DNA from: Clostridiales bacterium
GTDB lineage: Bacteria; Bacillota; Clostridia; Oscillospirales; CAG-272
Assembly (NCBI GenBank): GCA_012800735.1
Contig: JAAZIU010000004.1
Span: forward strand, 35,277 to 99,276
Length of the DNA: 64,000 nucleotides
Reading direction: 5' to 3'
In this document: positions 40,074 to 49,414 of the stretch, piece after piece
Layout of the letters: each line of letters starts with the position of its first letter
Numbering within the stretch: position 1 is the stretch's first letter
Position numbers and translations under genes: made by a program
The notes under the pieces: model-generated
Seen by the model: the letters and a program-made list of their open reading frames with translations, nothing else
The model's database searches: none
Told to the model about the DNA's origin: nothing

Positions 40074-41597
40074 TTATGATGCCTGGTCATCGGGATTTTG
40101 CCCAAGCATCATAAGACCGAGCTTTTCCTTAGTTGTCGATTTTGCATCGACAATTCCCATGTTTTTTCCCGAATGAATTACCATAATGCGGTCACATAAA
40201 CTAAGCAATACATCAAGGTCTTCGCCGATAAAAAGTATCCCGACGCCTTTTGTCTTCTGTTCGTTCAGTATGTCGTATATATTGTATGAAGCGCCGATAT
40301 CAAGTCCGCGAACCGGATAGGCTGTTATAAGCAGTTCGGGATTCATTTCGATTTCTCTGCCGAGCAGCACTTTTTGTATGTTTCCGCCGCTGAGCTTACG
40401 TACAATGGTATGTGTTGACGGAGTGTCTATGCCAAAGCGTTTTATTATTCGCTCCGCGGCTTTCTTTCCGACTTTGCGGTCAACTATAATGCCTTTCTGC
40501 ATTTGAACCTTTTTGAGTATTACATTGTCAATAATCGACATTCCCGCGACAAGACCCATACCTAATCTGTCTTCCGGGATGAAGCTCATCGTAATGCCTT
40601 TTTTGATAATATCGCGCGGGTTCATTTTTATGATGCTCTGCCCCTTATAGATAACATCCCCGGAGGAAGCGCGCTGGAGTCCGGCGATTGTTTCGCAGAG
40701 CTCCTTCTGACCGGAACCTGCAATACCGGCAACTCCTAAAATCTCACCAGAATTAAGAGTGAAGCTCATACCGTCAAGCGCCTCGCGCTTATCAATATTA
40801 TGGACGGTAAGATCTGTTACTTGAAGTATTGGCTTTTTGAGTTCGGAATCAACTTCCGCACGCTTTATTTCAAGTGAAATCGGTTTTCCGACCATAAGAG
40901 TTGTAAGCTCCGTCATATCGGTTTCTGAAGTGACAAGAGTCTTGATGCTTCTTCCTTTATGAAGAACCGTAACACGGTCAGATATCTCCATAACTTCATT
41001 GAGCTTGTGAGTTATTATAATAATCGAGCAGCCGCTTGACTTCATGTTTCGAAGAATACCAAAAAGCGAAACGATTTCTTGAGGAGTCAAAACCGCCGTC
41101 GGTTCGTCAAGTATAAGGATCCGAGCGCCGCGGTAGAGAACTTTCATAATCTCAACCGTCTGTTTTTCCGAAACCGACATCTCGTATACTTTTTTAGAAA
41201 GATCAATTTTCAGACCATATTTATCCGCAACAGCTTTAATTGACTTTGCAGCTTTTTTGGGCTTAATAAAAAGTCCGCCGGGAAGGCCGAGCAAAATATT
41301 TTCGGTGGCTGACATTACATCAACTAATTTAAAATGTTGATGTACCATACCTATACCGGCAGCTATCGAGTCACTTGGGGAATTGAATTTAACCTCATTG
41401 CCGTCAAGCTTAATTATACCTTCATCAGGGGTATATATTCCGGAAAGAATATTCATCAGCGTTGACTTGCCGGAACCGTTTTCACCCAAAAGGGCATGAA
41501 TCTCGCCGGGAGCGATAGACAGAGATATTTCGCTGTTCGCTTTGACTATACCGAAAGACTTCGATATATTAATCAGTTCAATATCATATTTCGACAT
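40074..41597 (-). CDS. Nucleoside/simple-sugar ABC transporter ATP-binding protein (NupO/YufO-like)
   Basis: LLGENGSGKSTLMNILSGIY Walker A; ILILDEPTAVLTP; KLSGGNIQKVLLGREI. Confidence 0.92.
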   Translation of the reverse strand: MSKYDIELINISKSFGIVKANSEISLSIAPGEIHALLGENGSGKSTLMNILSGIYTPDEGIIKLDGNEVKFNSPSDSIAAGIGMVHQHFKLVDVMSATENILLGLPGGLFIKPKKAAKSIKAVADKYGLKIDLSKKVYEMSVSEKQTVEIMKVLYRGARILILDEPTAVLTPQEIVSLFGILRNMKSSGCSIIIITHKLNEVMEISDRVTVLHKGRSIKTLVTSETDMTELTTLMVGKPISLEIKRAEVDSELKKPILQVTDLTVHNIDKREALDGMSFTLNSGEILGVAGIAGSGQKELCETIAGLQRASSGDVIYKGQSIIKMNPRDIIKKGITMSFIPEDRLGMGLVAGMSIIDNVILKKVQMQKGIIVDRKVGKKAAERIIKRFGIDTPSTHTIVRKLSGGNIQKVLLGREIEMNPELLITAYPVRGLDIGASYNIYDILNEQKTKGVGILFIGEDLDVLLSLCDRIMVIHSGKNMGIVDAKSTTKEKLGLMMLGQNPDDQAS

Positions 41598-41717
41598 TAT
41601 ATATAATTCTCCGAAGTAACAGTCGGTTTTACTTGATTCTTATATCGTTCATCTGTTTAAAATATAATATACAGTCCTCAGTTGAGGTTGTTCATAAAAA
41701 CGCGTATATTCATCACC

Positions 41718-42398
41718 TTACGCGAAGAACACCTTGTTAAGCTTCATCGGGTCAATATACTTGTCGTCCTTATATACCCTCATATTTCCCGAAGATATTT
41801 CGTCAATAAGCATTACATTGCCGTCTTTATCGTAGCCAAACTCAAGCTTTATATCGTAAAGCACAAGACCTTTTTCTTTGAGATCGTCAGCTATAATTTT
41901 GGTGATCTGCTGAGTCATTTCTTTAAGATTATCATACTGTTTTTCCGTCATAATTCCAAGAACAACAAGCCCGTCCTTAGTAACAAGAGGATCGCCGAGC
42001 TCGTCATTTTTAAATGTTGTTTCCACATAAGAAGGAAGTATTGTTCCTGATGAAATATATTCCCCGTATCTTCTTATAAAGCTGCCGACGGCTCTGTTTC
42101 TGCAAATAACTTCAAGTCCGTTTCCGAAAACTTTTGCAGGTTTTACCTCCATTGTAGTTTCTTCAAAGTTCACTTTTACAAAGTGAGTTCTTATCCCTGC
42201 CTCATTGAATTTATTGAAATAATAATCGGACATTCTGAGATTAACATCACCGACTCCTTCTATTGTAAGACCGATGGAATTTTCACCCGGATCGAAAACT
42301 CCGTCTTTACCGGTACAATCATCCTTAAATTTCAAAAGGTAGTTTCCGTTCTCAAGTTCAAAAACATCCTTTGTCTTTCCTTTGTATACGAGTTTCAT
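41718..42398 (-). CDS. purC: Phosphoribosylaminoimidazole-succinocarboxamide synthase
   Basis: [65 protein letters not shown]. Confidence 0.95.
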   Translation of the reverse strand: MKLVYKGKTKDVFELENGNYLLKFKDDCTGKDGVFDPGENSIGLTIEGVGDVNLRMSDYYFNKFNEAGIRTHFVKVNFEETTMEVKPAKVFGNGLEVICRNRAVGSFIRRYGEYISSGTILPSYVETTFKNDELGDPLVTKDGLVVLGIMTEKQYDNLKEMTQQITKIIADDLKEKGLVLYDIKLEFGYDKDGNVMLIDEISSGNMRVYKDDKYIDPMKLNKVFFA

Positions 42399-42559
42399 AA
42401 ATAGTTTTCCTTCCTTTTCGAAACTTAAATGCAGATGTTACAATCGATCTATGATGTCAGCGTCTTTTAAAACATAACTTTTGTTGCGTTAAGTGATTTT
42501 ATTTCATACATGGTTCAAATGTTACACAAACCAATTTTATCACCTGTAAAAAGCGTAAC

Positions 42560-42595
42560 CGGTGGAAAAGCCGCAGAGCGGCGATTCCACCGGCA
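42560..42595 (-). terminator. Strong hairpin between the BMP lipoprotein gene and purC
   Basis: CCGGTGGAA..GCCGC-AGAG-CGGC..TTCCACCGG nested stem. Confidence 0.55.
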
Positions 42596-42690
42596 TTTAA
42601 TCAAGTCTTACCGGCAAATATCCGGCTTGCTTTGGAAAATTGCCGGGTATGTAGCTGACTAATTTAATGCAGCTTAAGTGGTAATATAAA

Positions 42691-43776
42691 TCAGTTTCCG
42701 GTCGGAACGGTTCCGATAACTCCTTCAACGAACCAATCGAATGCCTGAAGTTCAGCGTCAGTCATGGCAACTCCGGCAGCGACTTTCTCGGAGCCTGCGT
42801 TGTCCTTAAGCGGACCTGTGAAGATATAAAGCGAACCGTCTTCGATTTGTTTCTTTGCTTCTTCAACTTTCTCTGCGGTTCCGTCAACATTGTTGGCGGA
42901 AAGGGTATCGAGAGAAACCATACCGGACTTAAGACCTTCCCAATATGCGCGGGACTGATATTTTCCGTCGATTATAGATTTAACATCATCAATATAGAAG
43001 GTGCCCCAGTGGAAGAGCGGAGCGGTAAGGTATGCTTTCGGAGCAGCGTCAAGCATCGAGGCATTATATCCGATGGATTTTACGCCGGCTTCTTCAGCTG
43101 CAATCTGAGGAGCGGTGGAGTCGCAGTGCTGGGCGATAACATCACAGCCTTTGTTGATAAGTTCCTGAGCGGCAGATTTCTCAAGAGTGGTATCATACCA
43201 GGTGTTGGTCCAGATTACTTCAACGGTTGCGTCGGGATTGACAGAACGGACGCCGAGAGTGAAAGCGTTGATACCGCGAACTACTTCTGCGATCGGCATA
43301 GCGGCAACATAGCCGATTTTACCGGAAACGGTGTTAAGACCGGCAGCGATACCCGAGAGATAACGCGGCTCATAGACGCGGCCCATGTAGTTGGAGAAAT
43401 TGTCGGCAAGGAGGTATCCGGTCGCATGGCCAAAATAAACATCAGGATATTCTGCTGCGCATTCAAAGGCAGCGTCGCCGTGACCAAAGGAGTTTACATA
43501 TATTATCGTGCAGCCCTGGTCAATCAGACCGACGATTGCGTCCTTACAGGTGGCAAGGTCTTCGGATACATTTTCAACATACATAGTTTGAACGCCGAGT
43601 TCCTTTTCGAGAGCAAGGCGACCCTGGTTGTGAGCATAGGTGTAGCCGCCGTCTCCGATAGCTCCGATATAAACGAAGCCGACCTTAAGGTCACTGTTTT
43701 TCGCATTGTCACAGCCGCTAAAAACGGCTAAAGCCAAAAGAAAAACACAGATTAGCGCGATGATTCTTTTAAACAT
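42691..43776 (-). CDS. BMP-family ABC transporter substrate-binding lipoprotein
   Basis: Lipobox ALAVFSGCDN; KVGFVYIGAIGDGGYTYAHNQGR; GKIGYVAAMPIAEVVRGINAFTLG. Confidence 0.93.
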   Translation of the reverse strand: MFKRIIALICVFLLALAVFSGCDNAKNSDLKVGFVYIGAIGDGGYTYAHNQGRLALEKELGVQTMYVENVSEDLATCKDAIVGLIDQGCTIIYVNSFGHGDAAFECAAEYPDVYFGHATGYLLADNFSNYMGRVYEPRYLSGIAAGLNTVSGKIGYVAAMPIAEVVRGINAFTLGVRSVNPDATVEVIWTNTWYDTTLEKSAAQELINKGCDVIAQHCDSTAPQIAAEEAGVKSIGYNASMLDAAPKAYLTAPLFHWGTFYIDDVKSIIDGKYQSRAYWEGLKSGMVSLDTLSANNVDGTAEKVEEAKKQIEDGSLYIFTGPLKDNAGSEKVAAGVAMTDAELQAFDWFVEGVIGTVPTGN

Positions 43777-44025
43777 AAAATCCTCCGATAGATTTAATTT
43801 ATATGATTGTATTATATTGAAAAACTAACATTATTATATCAAAAATATCACTCACTGTCAATAGATATATTGCATATCTGAAGCGCAAAATTTACACGGA
43901 TTTTTGCGAAATTTGATGTTATGTGAACATATTAACTAAAATTGTTAACATATAAAATAAAGATTGACAAATCATTCCACCGGATATATAATAAAGTAAT
44001 ATTAAAAATAAAGGAAATTATAAGA

Positions 44026-44718
44026 ATGGAAAAACCGGTAATAATAATAACACCGCAATATAACGAAAGCGGAAGCCGTATAAACGCGCCGATACGATAT
44101 GCCGAACTTTTCGGAAATGCGGGAGGTCTATGCCTCGTTACCCCTTTGGTTAAAAATAAAAATGATATCGAGCGTCTTGCCGAATTGTGTGACGGCGCTG
44201 TGTTTTCCGGAGGAGACGATGTTGATCCGATTTTATACGGCGAAGAGAAAGATCCGCTGTGCAGACTTGTGACGCGTGACAGAGACGATTTTGAAATAGC
44301 ATTTCTTCACGCTTGCATGAAATACAGAAAACCCGTTATAGGAATATGTCGCGGAATCCAGCTTATGAATGTAGCCCTCGGAGGAAGCCTTTTTCAACAT
44401 CTCGACGGTCATGGTGACGGTATTATACACGACGTGAACATAAAACCGGGCACTCTTCTCCATAAGATTATAGGACAAGAAACGATTAAAACAAACAGCT
44501 ATCATCATCAAATGGTCAAAAAGCCGGCAGACGGGCTTGTCATTTGCGCGACCGTTGAAGGCGGATATTGCGAAGCTTTTGAGCTTCCCGAATATCCTTT
44601 CTTTTTGGGAGTTCAGTGGCATCCGGAAGTTACTGCCGGCAGCGAATGCGATGTATGGTCGGATAAAATCATTGAAGCCTTTGTAAATGTTTGTGATTCA
44701 AGGAAAAGAATGAGGTGA
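44026..44718 (+). CDS. Class I glutamine amidotransferase-like protein (peptidase C26, gamma-Glu-GABA hydrolase-like)
   Basis: SGGDDVDPILYGE, VIGICRGIQLMNVALGG nucleophile Cys, VQWHPE; start at MEKPVIIITP with AAGGA upstream. Confidence 0.88.
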   Translation: MEKPVIIITPQYNESGSRINAPIRYAELFGNAGGLCLVTPLVKNKNDIERLAELCDGAVFSGGDDVDPILYGEEKDPLCRLVTRDRDDFEIAFLHACMKYRKPVIGICRGIQLMNVALGGSLFQHLDGHGDGIIHDVNIKPGTLLHKIIGQETIKTNSYHHQMVKKPADGLVICATVEGGYCEAFELPEYPFFLGVQWHPEVTAGSECDVWSDKIIEAFVNVCDSRKRMR

Positions 44719-44721
44719 ATT

Positions 44722-45636
44722 ATGCTTAATATAGGTTTATCTACTTACAGTATGCAGAAAGAAATCGATTCTGGAAGAATGGACGTAATCGAAGTAATGA
44801 GATTTGCCCATGAGATAGGCGCTTCGAATATCGAGCTTGTCCCTTTCGGTTACGCGCTTTATAACGATGAAACAGGTAAATTTAACGATTCGCTCATCGG
44901 GCAGATAGTTGAGGAATCTCAGTCTCTTTCGTTACCGCTTTCAAACTATGCCGTTTTGGGTGATTTATTGAAGCCTGACGCAGATGACAGAAAAAGGGAA
45001 ACAGAGCGCCTTATGCGGCATATAGATGTCGCGGCTAAATTAGGACTGAAACGAATGAGACATGATGTAAGTTCTTTCCGCCGGCCGCTTGAAACCAACA
45101 CCCCCTTGGATTTTGAAAGGGAATTTCCCTTAATGGTCGAAGCCTGTCGCGCGCTTGCCGATTATGCTTCTCAATACGGCATAACAACCATGGTGGAGAA
45201 TCACGGCTTTTTTGTCAACGGTGCTGATCGGGTTATTCGTTTATGGTCGGAAGTTAACAGAGAAAATTTCGGTCTTCTCTGCGATATAGGTAATTTTATC
45301 TGTGTGGAAGACGATCCGGTTGTTGCTGTTAAAAAAGTGTTAGAATATGTCAGAATGTTTCATCTAAAAGATTTCTATGTTCGCCGCACCGAAAAACTTC
45401 CCGAACTCGGCGGACTTTTCCGTTGCGACAGCGGGAATTGGTTCTCGTCTAACAGCGGCAGATATTTGCTCCGAGGTTCGATTTTAGGTCAAGGAGATCT
45501 TGATATTGAATCAATTTTCGATGAGATAAAGGCATTCAACCCTGATGTTCCTGCTACAGTTGAATTTGAGGGCATGGAATCGTCGGAAGCCGGAGCAGAA
45601 ATGGGCATCAAAGCGGCATTGTATTATTTACGGTAA
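44722..45636 (+). CDS. Sugar phosphate isomerase/epimerase (xylose isomerase-like TIM barrel)
   Basis: ASNIELVPFG, MVENHGFFVNGADR, LLCDIGNF, FHLKDFY motifs. Confidence 0.85.
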   Translation: MLNIGLSTYSMQKEIDSGRMDVIEVMRFAHEIGASNIELVPFGYALYNDETGKFNDSLIGQIVEESQSLSLPLSNYAVLGDLLKPDADDRKRETERLMRHIDVAAKLGLKRMRHDVSSFRRPLETNTPLDFEREFPLMVEACRALADYASQYGITTMVENHGFFVNGADRVIRLWSEVNRENFGLLCDIGNFICVEDDPVVAVKKVLEYVRMFHLKDFYVRRTEKLPELGGLFRCDSGNWFSSNSGRYLLRGSILGQGDLDIESIFDEIKAFNPDVPATVEFEGMESSEAGAEMGIKAALYYLR

Positions 45637-45676
45637 TAAATCTTCGGATTTTATTCTTCGTTTTTCTTAACGGTTT

Positions 45677-46453
45677 TTGCAAATGAATCTTTACGAAACT
45701 ATGCTTTCCATCGAATATTCGCTGATTTTAGGTCAGGAATACGACACTGTTGCAAAGAGAGCGGTTGTTAACCAACTGCTCTCTCATCGAAGTAAATACA
45801 GCGATGTGCAAAAGTTTCATGCCGGCATTGCGGCATCGCTGCATTACGGCAGATACTCCGCTTTCGATGAATACGGCTTGTCCCCGATGTATCCTCAACT
45901 TTTTATTCCACCCTATATAAATACCACCGAAGCTGACTACGGCAACTCCCCTTACGGGACAAAATATCGACTTGTTACCGGATATATGCCGAAAACTTTG
46001 TTGCTATCCTCAAATGCATATGAGCTTGGAATAATGCGGCTGCTAAGTTTGTTCGGACATGAAGATAAGACGGTCGAGCGCATGAACAGGGATGTAATTG
46101 AAAGGCTTGAAAAAGGGATATTACGTAATTTTAAAGTTAGAGGATTGAAAAATGAACACTATCTTCTCGCCGTTTCGGTATTAAGATTTATATGTCAATC
46201 AACCTTAGATACGGGATTGATTAAGTATCTTGTGAATATTTTGGAAGATTCCGAAAATCAAAAAAACCGCTGCGAAAACGAAATAATTTTCAAATATCTG
46301 GCTTATTCCGAAATTCCGTCGGCAATAATCAGAGATACGCTGTTGCTTTATCGCCATGATATAATGAACCGACTTGACAACATATCTGAAATTGATCCGC
46401 TTACGCCTCGGATATTAAACTCTTGTTTAAATATAACAAACGATTATATATGA
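45677..46453 (+). CDS. Hypothetical protein, 258 aa
   Basis: Intact ORF in a same-strand run, coupled (ATGA) to the DUF1294 gene; no family recognised. Confidence 0.55.
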   Translation: MQMNLYETMLSIEYSLILGQEYDTVAKRAVVNQLLSHRSKYSDVQKFHAGIAASLHYGRYSAFDEYGLSPMYPQLFIPPYINTTEADYGNSPYGTKYRLVTGYMPKTLLLSSNAYELGIMRLLSLFGHEDKTVERMNRDVIERLEKGILRNFKVRGLKNEHYLLAVSVLRFICQSTLDTGLIKYLVNILEDSENQKNRCENEIIFKYLAYSEIPSAIIRDTLLLYRHDIMNRLDNISEIDPLTPRILNSCLNITNDYI

Positions 46454-46734
46454 CGCCCGATATTTTATTCATATATATAACCGCCGTATCAATTATCTCG
46501 GCGGTAATGACAGTTTATGACAAAACTGCTGCAAAATACGGAAAAAGAAGAATACCTGAAAGCGTTCTTCTTTTAGTCGCCTTCTTGGGAGGCGGAGCGG
46601 CAGAATACATAACTATGCTGGTAGTCCGTCATAAGACAAAGCATATGTTATTTATGGTTTCGCTGCCGCTCATAATATTGCTTCAAGTTATTTTAATTTT
46701 ATTTGCTTATCATAGCGGATATATAAAATTTTAA
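46450..46734 (+). CDS. DUF1294 membrane protein
   Basis: YDKTAAKYGKRRIPESVLLLVAFLGGG...RHKTKH motif; ATG overlaps previous TGA. Confidence 0.85.
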   Translation: MTPDILFIYITAVSIISAVMTVYDKTAAKYGKRRIPESVLLLVAFLGGGAAEYITMLVVRHKTKHMLFMVSLPLIILLQVILILFAYHSGYIKF

Positions 46735-46755
46735 GTTAATTGACTTATGGCATAA

Positions 46756-46792
46756 AATAAAAAACTCGCCAATGAAATTCATTGACGAGCCT
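46756..46792 (-). terminator. Terminator of the tRNA-Met/Glu unit
   Basis: Minus strand CTCGTCAATGAAATTCATTGGCGAGTTTTTT-type hairpin. Confidence 0.75.
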
Positions 46793-46795
46793 AAG

Positions 46796-46870
46796 TGGTG
46801 ACCCGTAGCGGAATCGAACCGCTGTTACAGCCGTGAAAGGGCCGTGTCTTAACCTCTTGACCAACGGGCC
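46796..46870 (-). tRNA. tRNA-Glu (TTC)
   Basis: GGCCCGT...CCCTTTCACGG...ACGGGTCACCA cloverleaf. Confidence 0.93.
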
Positions 46871-46872
46871 TT

Positions 46873-46949
46873 TGGTAGCGAAAGTCGGATTCGAACCAAC
46901 GACAAACCGGGTATGAACCGGTTGCTCTAACCAACTGAGCTATTTCGCC
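46873..46949 (-). tRNA. Elongator tRNA-Met (CAT)
   Basis: GGCGAAATAGCTCAG...CCGGTTCATACCCGG...TTTCGCTACCA. Confidence 0.88.
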
Positions 46950-46976
46950 GAGTGCCGCTCACACAACGGCTTTAAT

Positions 46977-47005
46977 ATTATATCATAAACGTCGTGTTTT
47001 GTCAA
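46977..47005 (-). promoter_or_regulatory. Consensus sigma-A promoter for tRNA-Met/Glu
   Basis: Minus strand TTGACA-N17-TATAAT, exact consensus. Confidence 0.9.
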
Positions 47006-47089
47006 GAGTAAATTTTATGTTTTTTATATCATTGCAAATATTGTTATAAATCGCTTAATATTACAATTATGACAACTCGGATTTTTTAC

Positions 47090-47118
47090 TTGACAATTCA
47101 AATCAAATATGATATAAT
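47090..47118 (+). promoter_or_regulatory. Consensus sigma-A promoter for tRNA-Gln
   Basis: TTGACA-N17-TATAAT exact consensus, 11 nt before the tRNA 5' end. Confidence 0.92.
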
Positions 47119-47129
47119 AACACAATCAT

Positions 47130-47204
47130 TGGGGTATCGCCAAGCGGTAAGGCAAAGGACTTTGACTCCTTCACTCGGTGGTTCGAATCTACCTACCCCA
47201 GCCA
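47130..47204 (+). tRNA. tRNA-Gln (TTG)
   Basis: TGGGGTATCGCCAAG...ACTTTGACT...TACCCCAGCCA. Confidence 0.93.
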
Positions 47205-47206
47205 GA

Positions 47207-47230
47207 AACCGGAAAAAATCCGGTTTTTTT
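47207..47230 (+). terminator. tRNA-Gln terminator
   Basis: ACCGG-AAAAAAT-CCGGTTTTTTT. Confidence 0.85.
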
Positions 47231-47317
47231 ATTTCATTAATTATTGCATTTTATCCTTTGATATGATATAATCAAATAAGTTCAAATAACAAAAAGAATT
47301 TAAAGGAGAATCGCATC

Positions 47318-47905
47318 ATGGCTGAAAAGATAATTTTGTTTGACAGAGATAAAATTAATGATTTTGTTCATCTCGACGGCTCGGAAATCAAGTGGGCAGT
47401 AGAATACGGTAACATGACTGTTGTTCCGGGTACCGGTAATATTATCTCAAAGGAAACATTCGGCGACGCTCAGCTTCATCTCGAATTCAGGCTGCCTTAT
47501 ATGCCGGATAGAGAAGGACAGTTCAGAGCCAACAGCGGAGTTTATATCCATGGCTGCTATGAAGTACAGGTACTTGATTCATATGGTAAATTTCCTCCCG
47601 CCGATGATGATTGTTCTGCGATTTACAATCTCTTGACTCCCGAAATAAACGCCTGTCTTCCTCCTCTTGAATGGCAGACTTATGATCTGATTATAAGAGC
47701 TCCGAGGTTCAATGCAGACGGAAGCATAAAAGAAAATGCAAGACTTACCGCGCTGCACAACGGCATTGTTGTGCATAACAACGCCGAACTTCCCCGATGC
47801 ACGCCCGGAGGAACAAGCGGAGTTCCCCTTACCGAAGGTCCGGTAATGCTCCAGGATCACGGCGATCCAGTATGCTACCGCAATGTCTGGGTAATGAAAC
47901 TCTAA
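47318..47905 (+). CDS. DUF1080-type (3-keto-disaccharide hydrolase-like) protein
   Basis: LHLEFRLPYMP...ANSGVYIHGCYEVQVLDSYG...CSAIYNLLTPEINACLPPLEWQTYDLIIRAPRF. Confidence 0.87.
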   Translation: MAEKIILFDRDKINDFVHLDGSEIKWAVEYGNMTVVPGTGNIISKETFGDAQLHLEFRLPYMPDREGQFRANSGVYIHGCYEVQVLDSYGKFPPADDDCSAIYNLLTPEINACLPPLEWQTYDLIIRAPRFNADGSIKENARLTALHNGIVVHNNAELPRCTPGGTSGVPLTEGPVMLQDHGDPVCYRNVWVMKL

Positions 47906-47909
47906 ATAA

Positions 47910-47943
47910 AACCACCTTCCGGATTTACTGGAAGGTTTTTTAG
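47910..47943 (+). terminator. Intrinsic terminator
   Basis: CCTTCC-GGATTTACT-GGAAGGTTTTTT. Confidence 0.8.
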
Positions 47944-48024
47944 TTCTTGAATGATCTGATACAAATTAAGACAAATAATATGGTATATAATTGTATCATA
48001 TTTGTGAATTATAACATCTCTGAC

Positions 48025-48200
48025 TTGAAAAAAAACTTAAATGCTGTATAATATAATATATTGAATATAAAGTAATTTCCGGCGCTTTTAGAACGAAACG
48101 CGCAGCATTTCACTAAGAAAAATAAGCCGGTTGATACCGCAGAGATGCAAAGCCTCCGTTCCGGCGTTTACCGCCTCGGACAGAGGTTTGTTTTTTAAGA
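48025..48200 (+). promoter_or_regulatory. Promoter plus attenuator-like leader (candidate T-box-like element) of the aminotransferase-trpS operon
   Basis: TTGAAA-N16-TATAAT; mutually exclusive pairing GCCGG/CCGGC versus terminator CCTC..GAGG + TTTGTTTTTT; ATACCGC segment resembles T-box antiterminators. Confidence 0.5.
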
Positions 48201-48223
48201 AAATATTTTATGAGGTGTTTTTT

Positions 48224-49414
48224 ATGGAATATAAAATATCCGACAAGCTTGCTTCAATGAAGCCGTCAGCTATAAGAGAAATATTCAAATCTCTAACAGA
48301 TCCGTCGATAATCGCATTCGCTGCCGGCAACCCCGCGCCGGAATCGTTCCCTGTTGATGATATGAAGAGAATAGGAGCTTGGATTTTTGAAAATGAGCCG
48401 GTCAAAGCTCTTCAGTATTCGATAACAGAGGGATATCCCCCTTTGGTGGAAGCGGTTAAAGCTCGCCTCAAGAATAAATTCAATATTGGCCGCGATTTCG
48501 ACGGCACTATAATAGTATCCGGCGGTCAGCAGGGACTTGAGCTCGCCTGTAAAACAATGTGCAATGAGGGAGATGTCGTTATCTGCGAAAATCCGAGCTT
48601 CATTGGCGCTTTGAATGCTTATCGCTCAAACGGAGCTAAGCTTGTCGGCGTTCCGCTTGATGATGATGGGATAGACACTTCGCTGCTCGAAAAAGCGCTC
48701 AAAGAAAATCCAAACGCCAAACTTATTTATACAATTCCCACCTTCCATAATCCGGCCGGGATTACTACAACTTTAGAACGCCGCCGCGAGCTATACAACC
48801 TTGCGAAAAAATACGGTGTTTTGATTCTTGAGGACAATCCTTACGGTGAGCTGCGCTTTAAAGGCGAGGAAATTCCGACTCTCAAAAGCATGGATGAAGA
48901 CGGCATTGTCATCTACTGCGGCTCCTTCTCAAAGGTACTAAGCGCCGGCATGAGGATTGGTTTTGTTTGCGCTCCCTCAGAAGTTCTGCAAAAGATGGTT
49001 GTTGCAAAGCAGGTCGAAGATGTCCATACGAATGCATATTTCCAGATCCTTGTCGATCATTATATTCGCGAATGTGATTTTGACGCTCATATAGAAGGAA
49101 TACGCGCACTTTACCGAGAAAAAAGCTCTCTTATGCTGTCAGAGCTTGATAAACTTAAAGATACCGGCTTGAAATTTACTCGACCGGAAGGCGGATTGTT
49201 TATCTGGTGCACATTACCGAAGGGAATATCTCTTGACAGCTTTATAAAAGAAGCCATGTCAAGAAAACTCGCCGTTGTTCCCGGAACGGCATTTAACTGC
49301 GATGTTTCGGCTCCGTCGGATAGCTTCAGAATCACCTATTCGACTCCGTCCGAAGATGAGATTGTTCGCGGCGTCAGAATAATCGGTGAATCTCTCAAGG
49401 AGCTTTCAAAATGA
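48224..49414 (+). CDS. PLP-dependent aminotransferase class I/II (LysN/MocR-like, no HTH)
   Basis: VSGGQQGLELACKTMCNEGDVV, NPAGITTTLERR, EDNPYGELRF, YCGSFSKVLSAGMRIGFV (PLP Lys). Confidence 0.92.
   Translation: MEYKISDKLASMKPSAIREIFKSLTDPSIIAFAAGNPAPESFPVDDMKRIGAWIFENEPVKALQYSITEGYPPLVEAVKARLKNKFNIGRDFDGTIIVSGGQQGLELACKTMCNEGDVVICENPSFIGALNAYRSNGAKLVGVPLDDDGIDTSLLEKALKENPNAKLIYTIPTFHNPAGITTTLERRRELYNLAKKYGVLILEDNPYGELRFKGEEIPTLKSMDEDGIVIYCGSFSKVLSAGMRIGFVCAPSEVLQKMVVAKQVEDVHTNAYFQILVDHYIRECDFDAHIEGIRALYREKSSLMLSELDKLKDTGLKFTRPEGGLFIWCTLPKGISLDSFIKEAMSRKLAVVPGTAFNCDVSAPSDSFRITYSTPSEDEIVRGVRIIGESLKELSK

Noticed and set aside
40074-41597. Degenerate Walker A in the second half of the ABC ATPase (GIAGSGQKEL) as evidence of inactivation
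   Set aside because: This degeneracy is typical of sugar/nucleoside ABC ATPases of this family, so it is not unusual.
42847-43731. Plus-strand 294 aa ORF antisense to the BMP lipoprotein
   Set aside because: Mirror of a strongly conserved minus-strand coding frame; no motif or RBS of its own.
47069-47266. 65 aa ORF in the track
   Set aside because: It overlaps the tRNA-Gln gene, its promoter and its terminator, so it is a chance ORF.
48120-48200. c-di-GMP-I (GEMM) riboswitch suggested by GATGCAAAGCCTCCG
   Set aside because: The 5' GGGCAAACC element and overall helix order of GEMM are missing; the alternative antiterminator/terminator pairing in front of an aaRS operon fits better.
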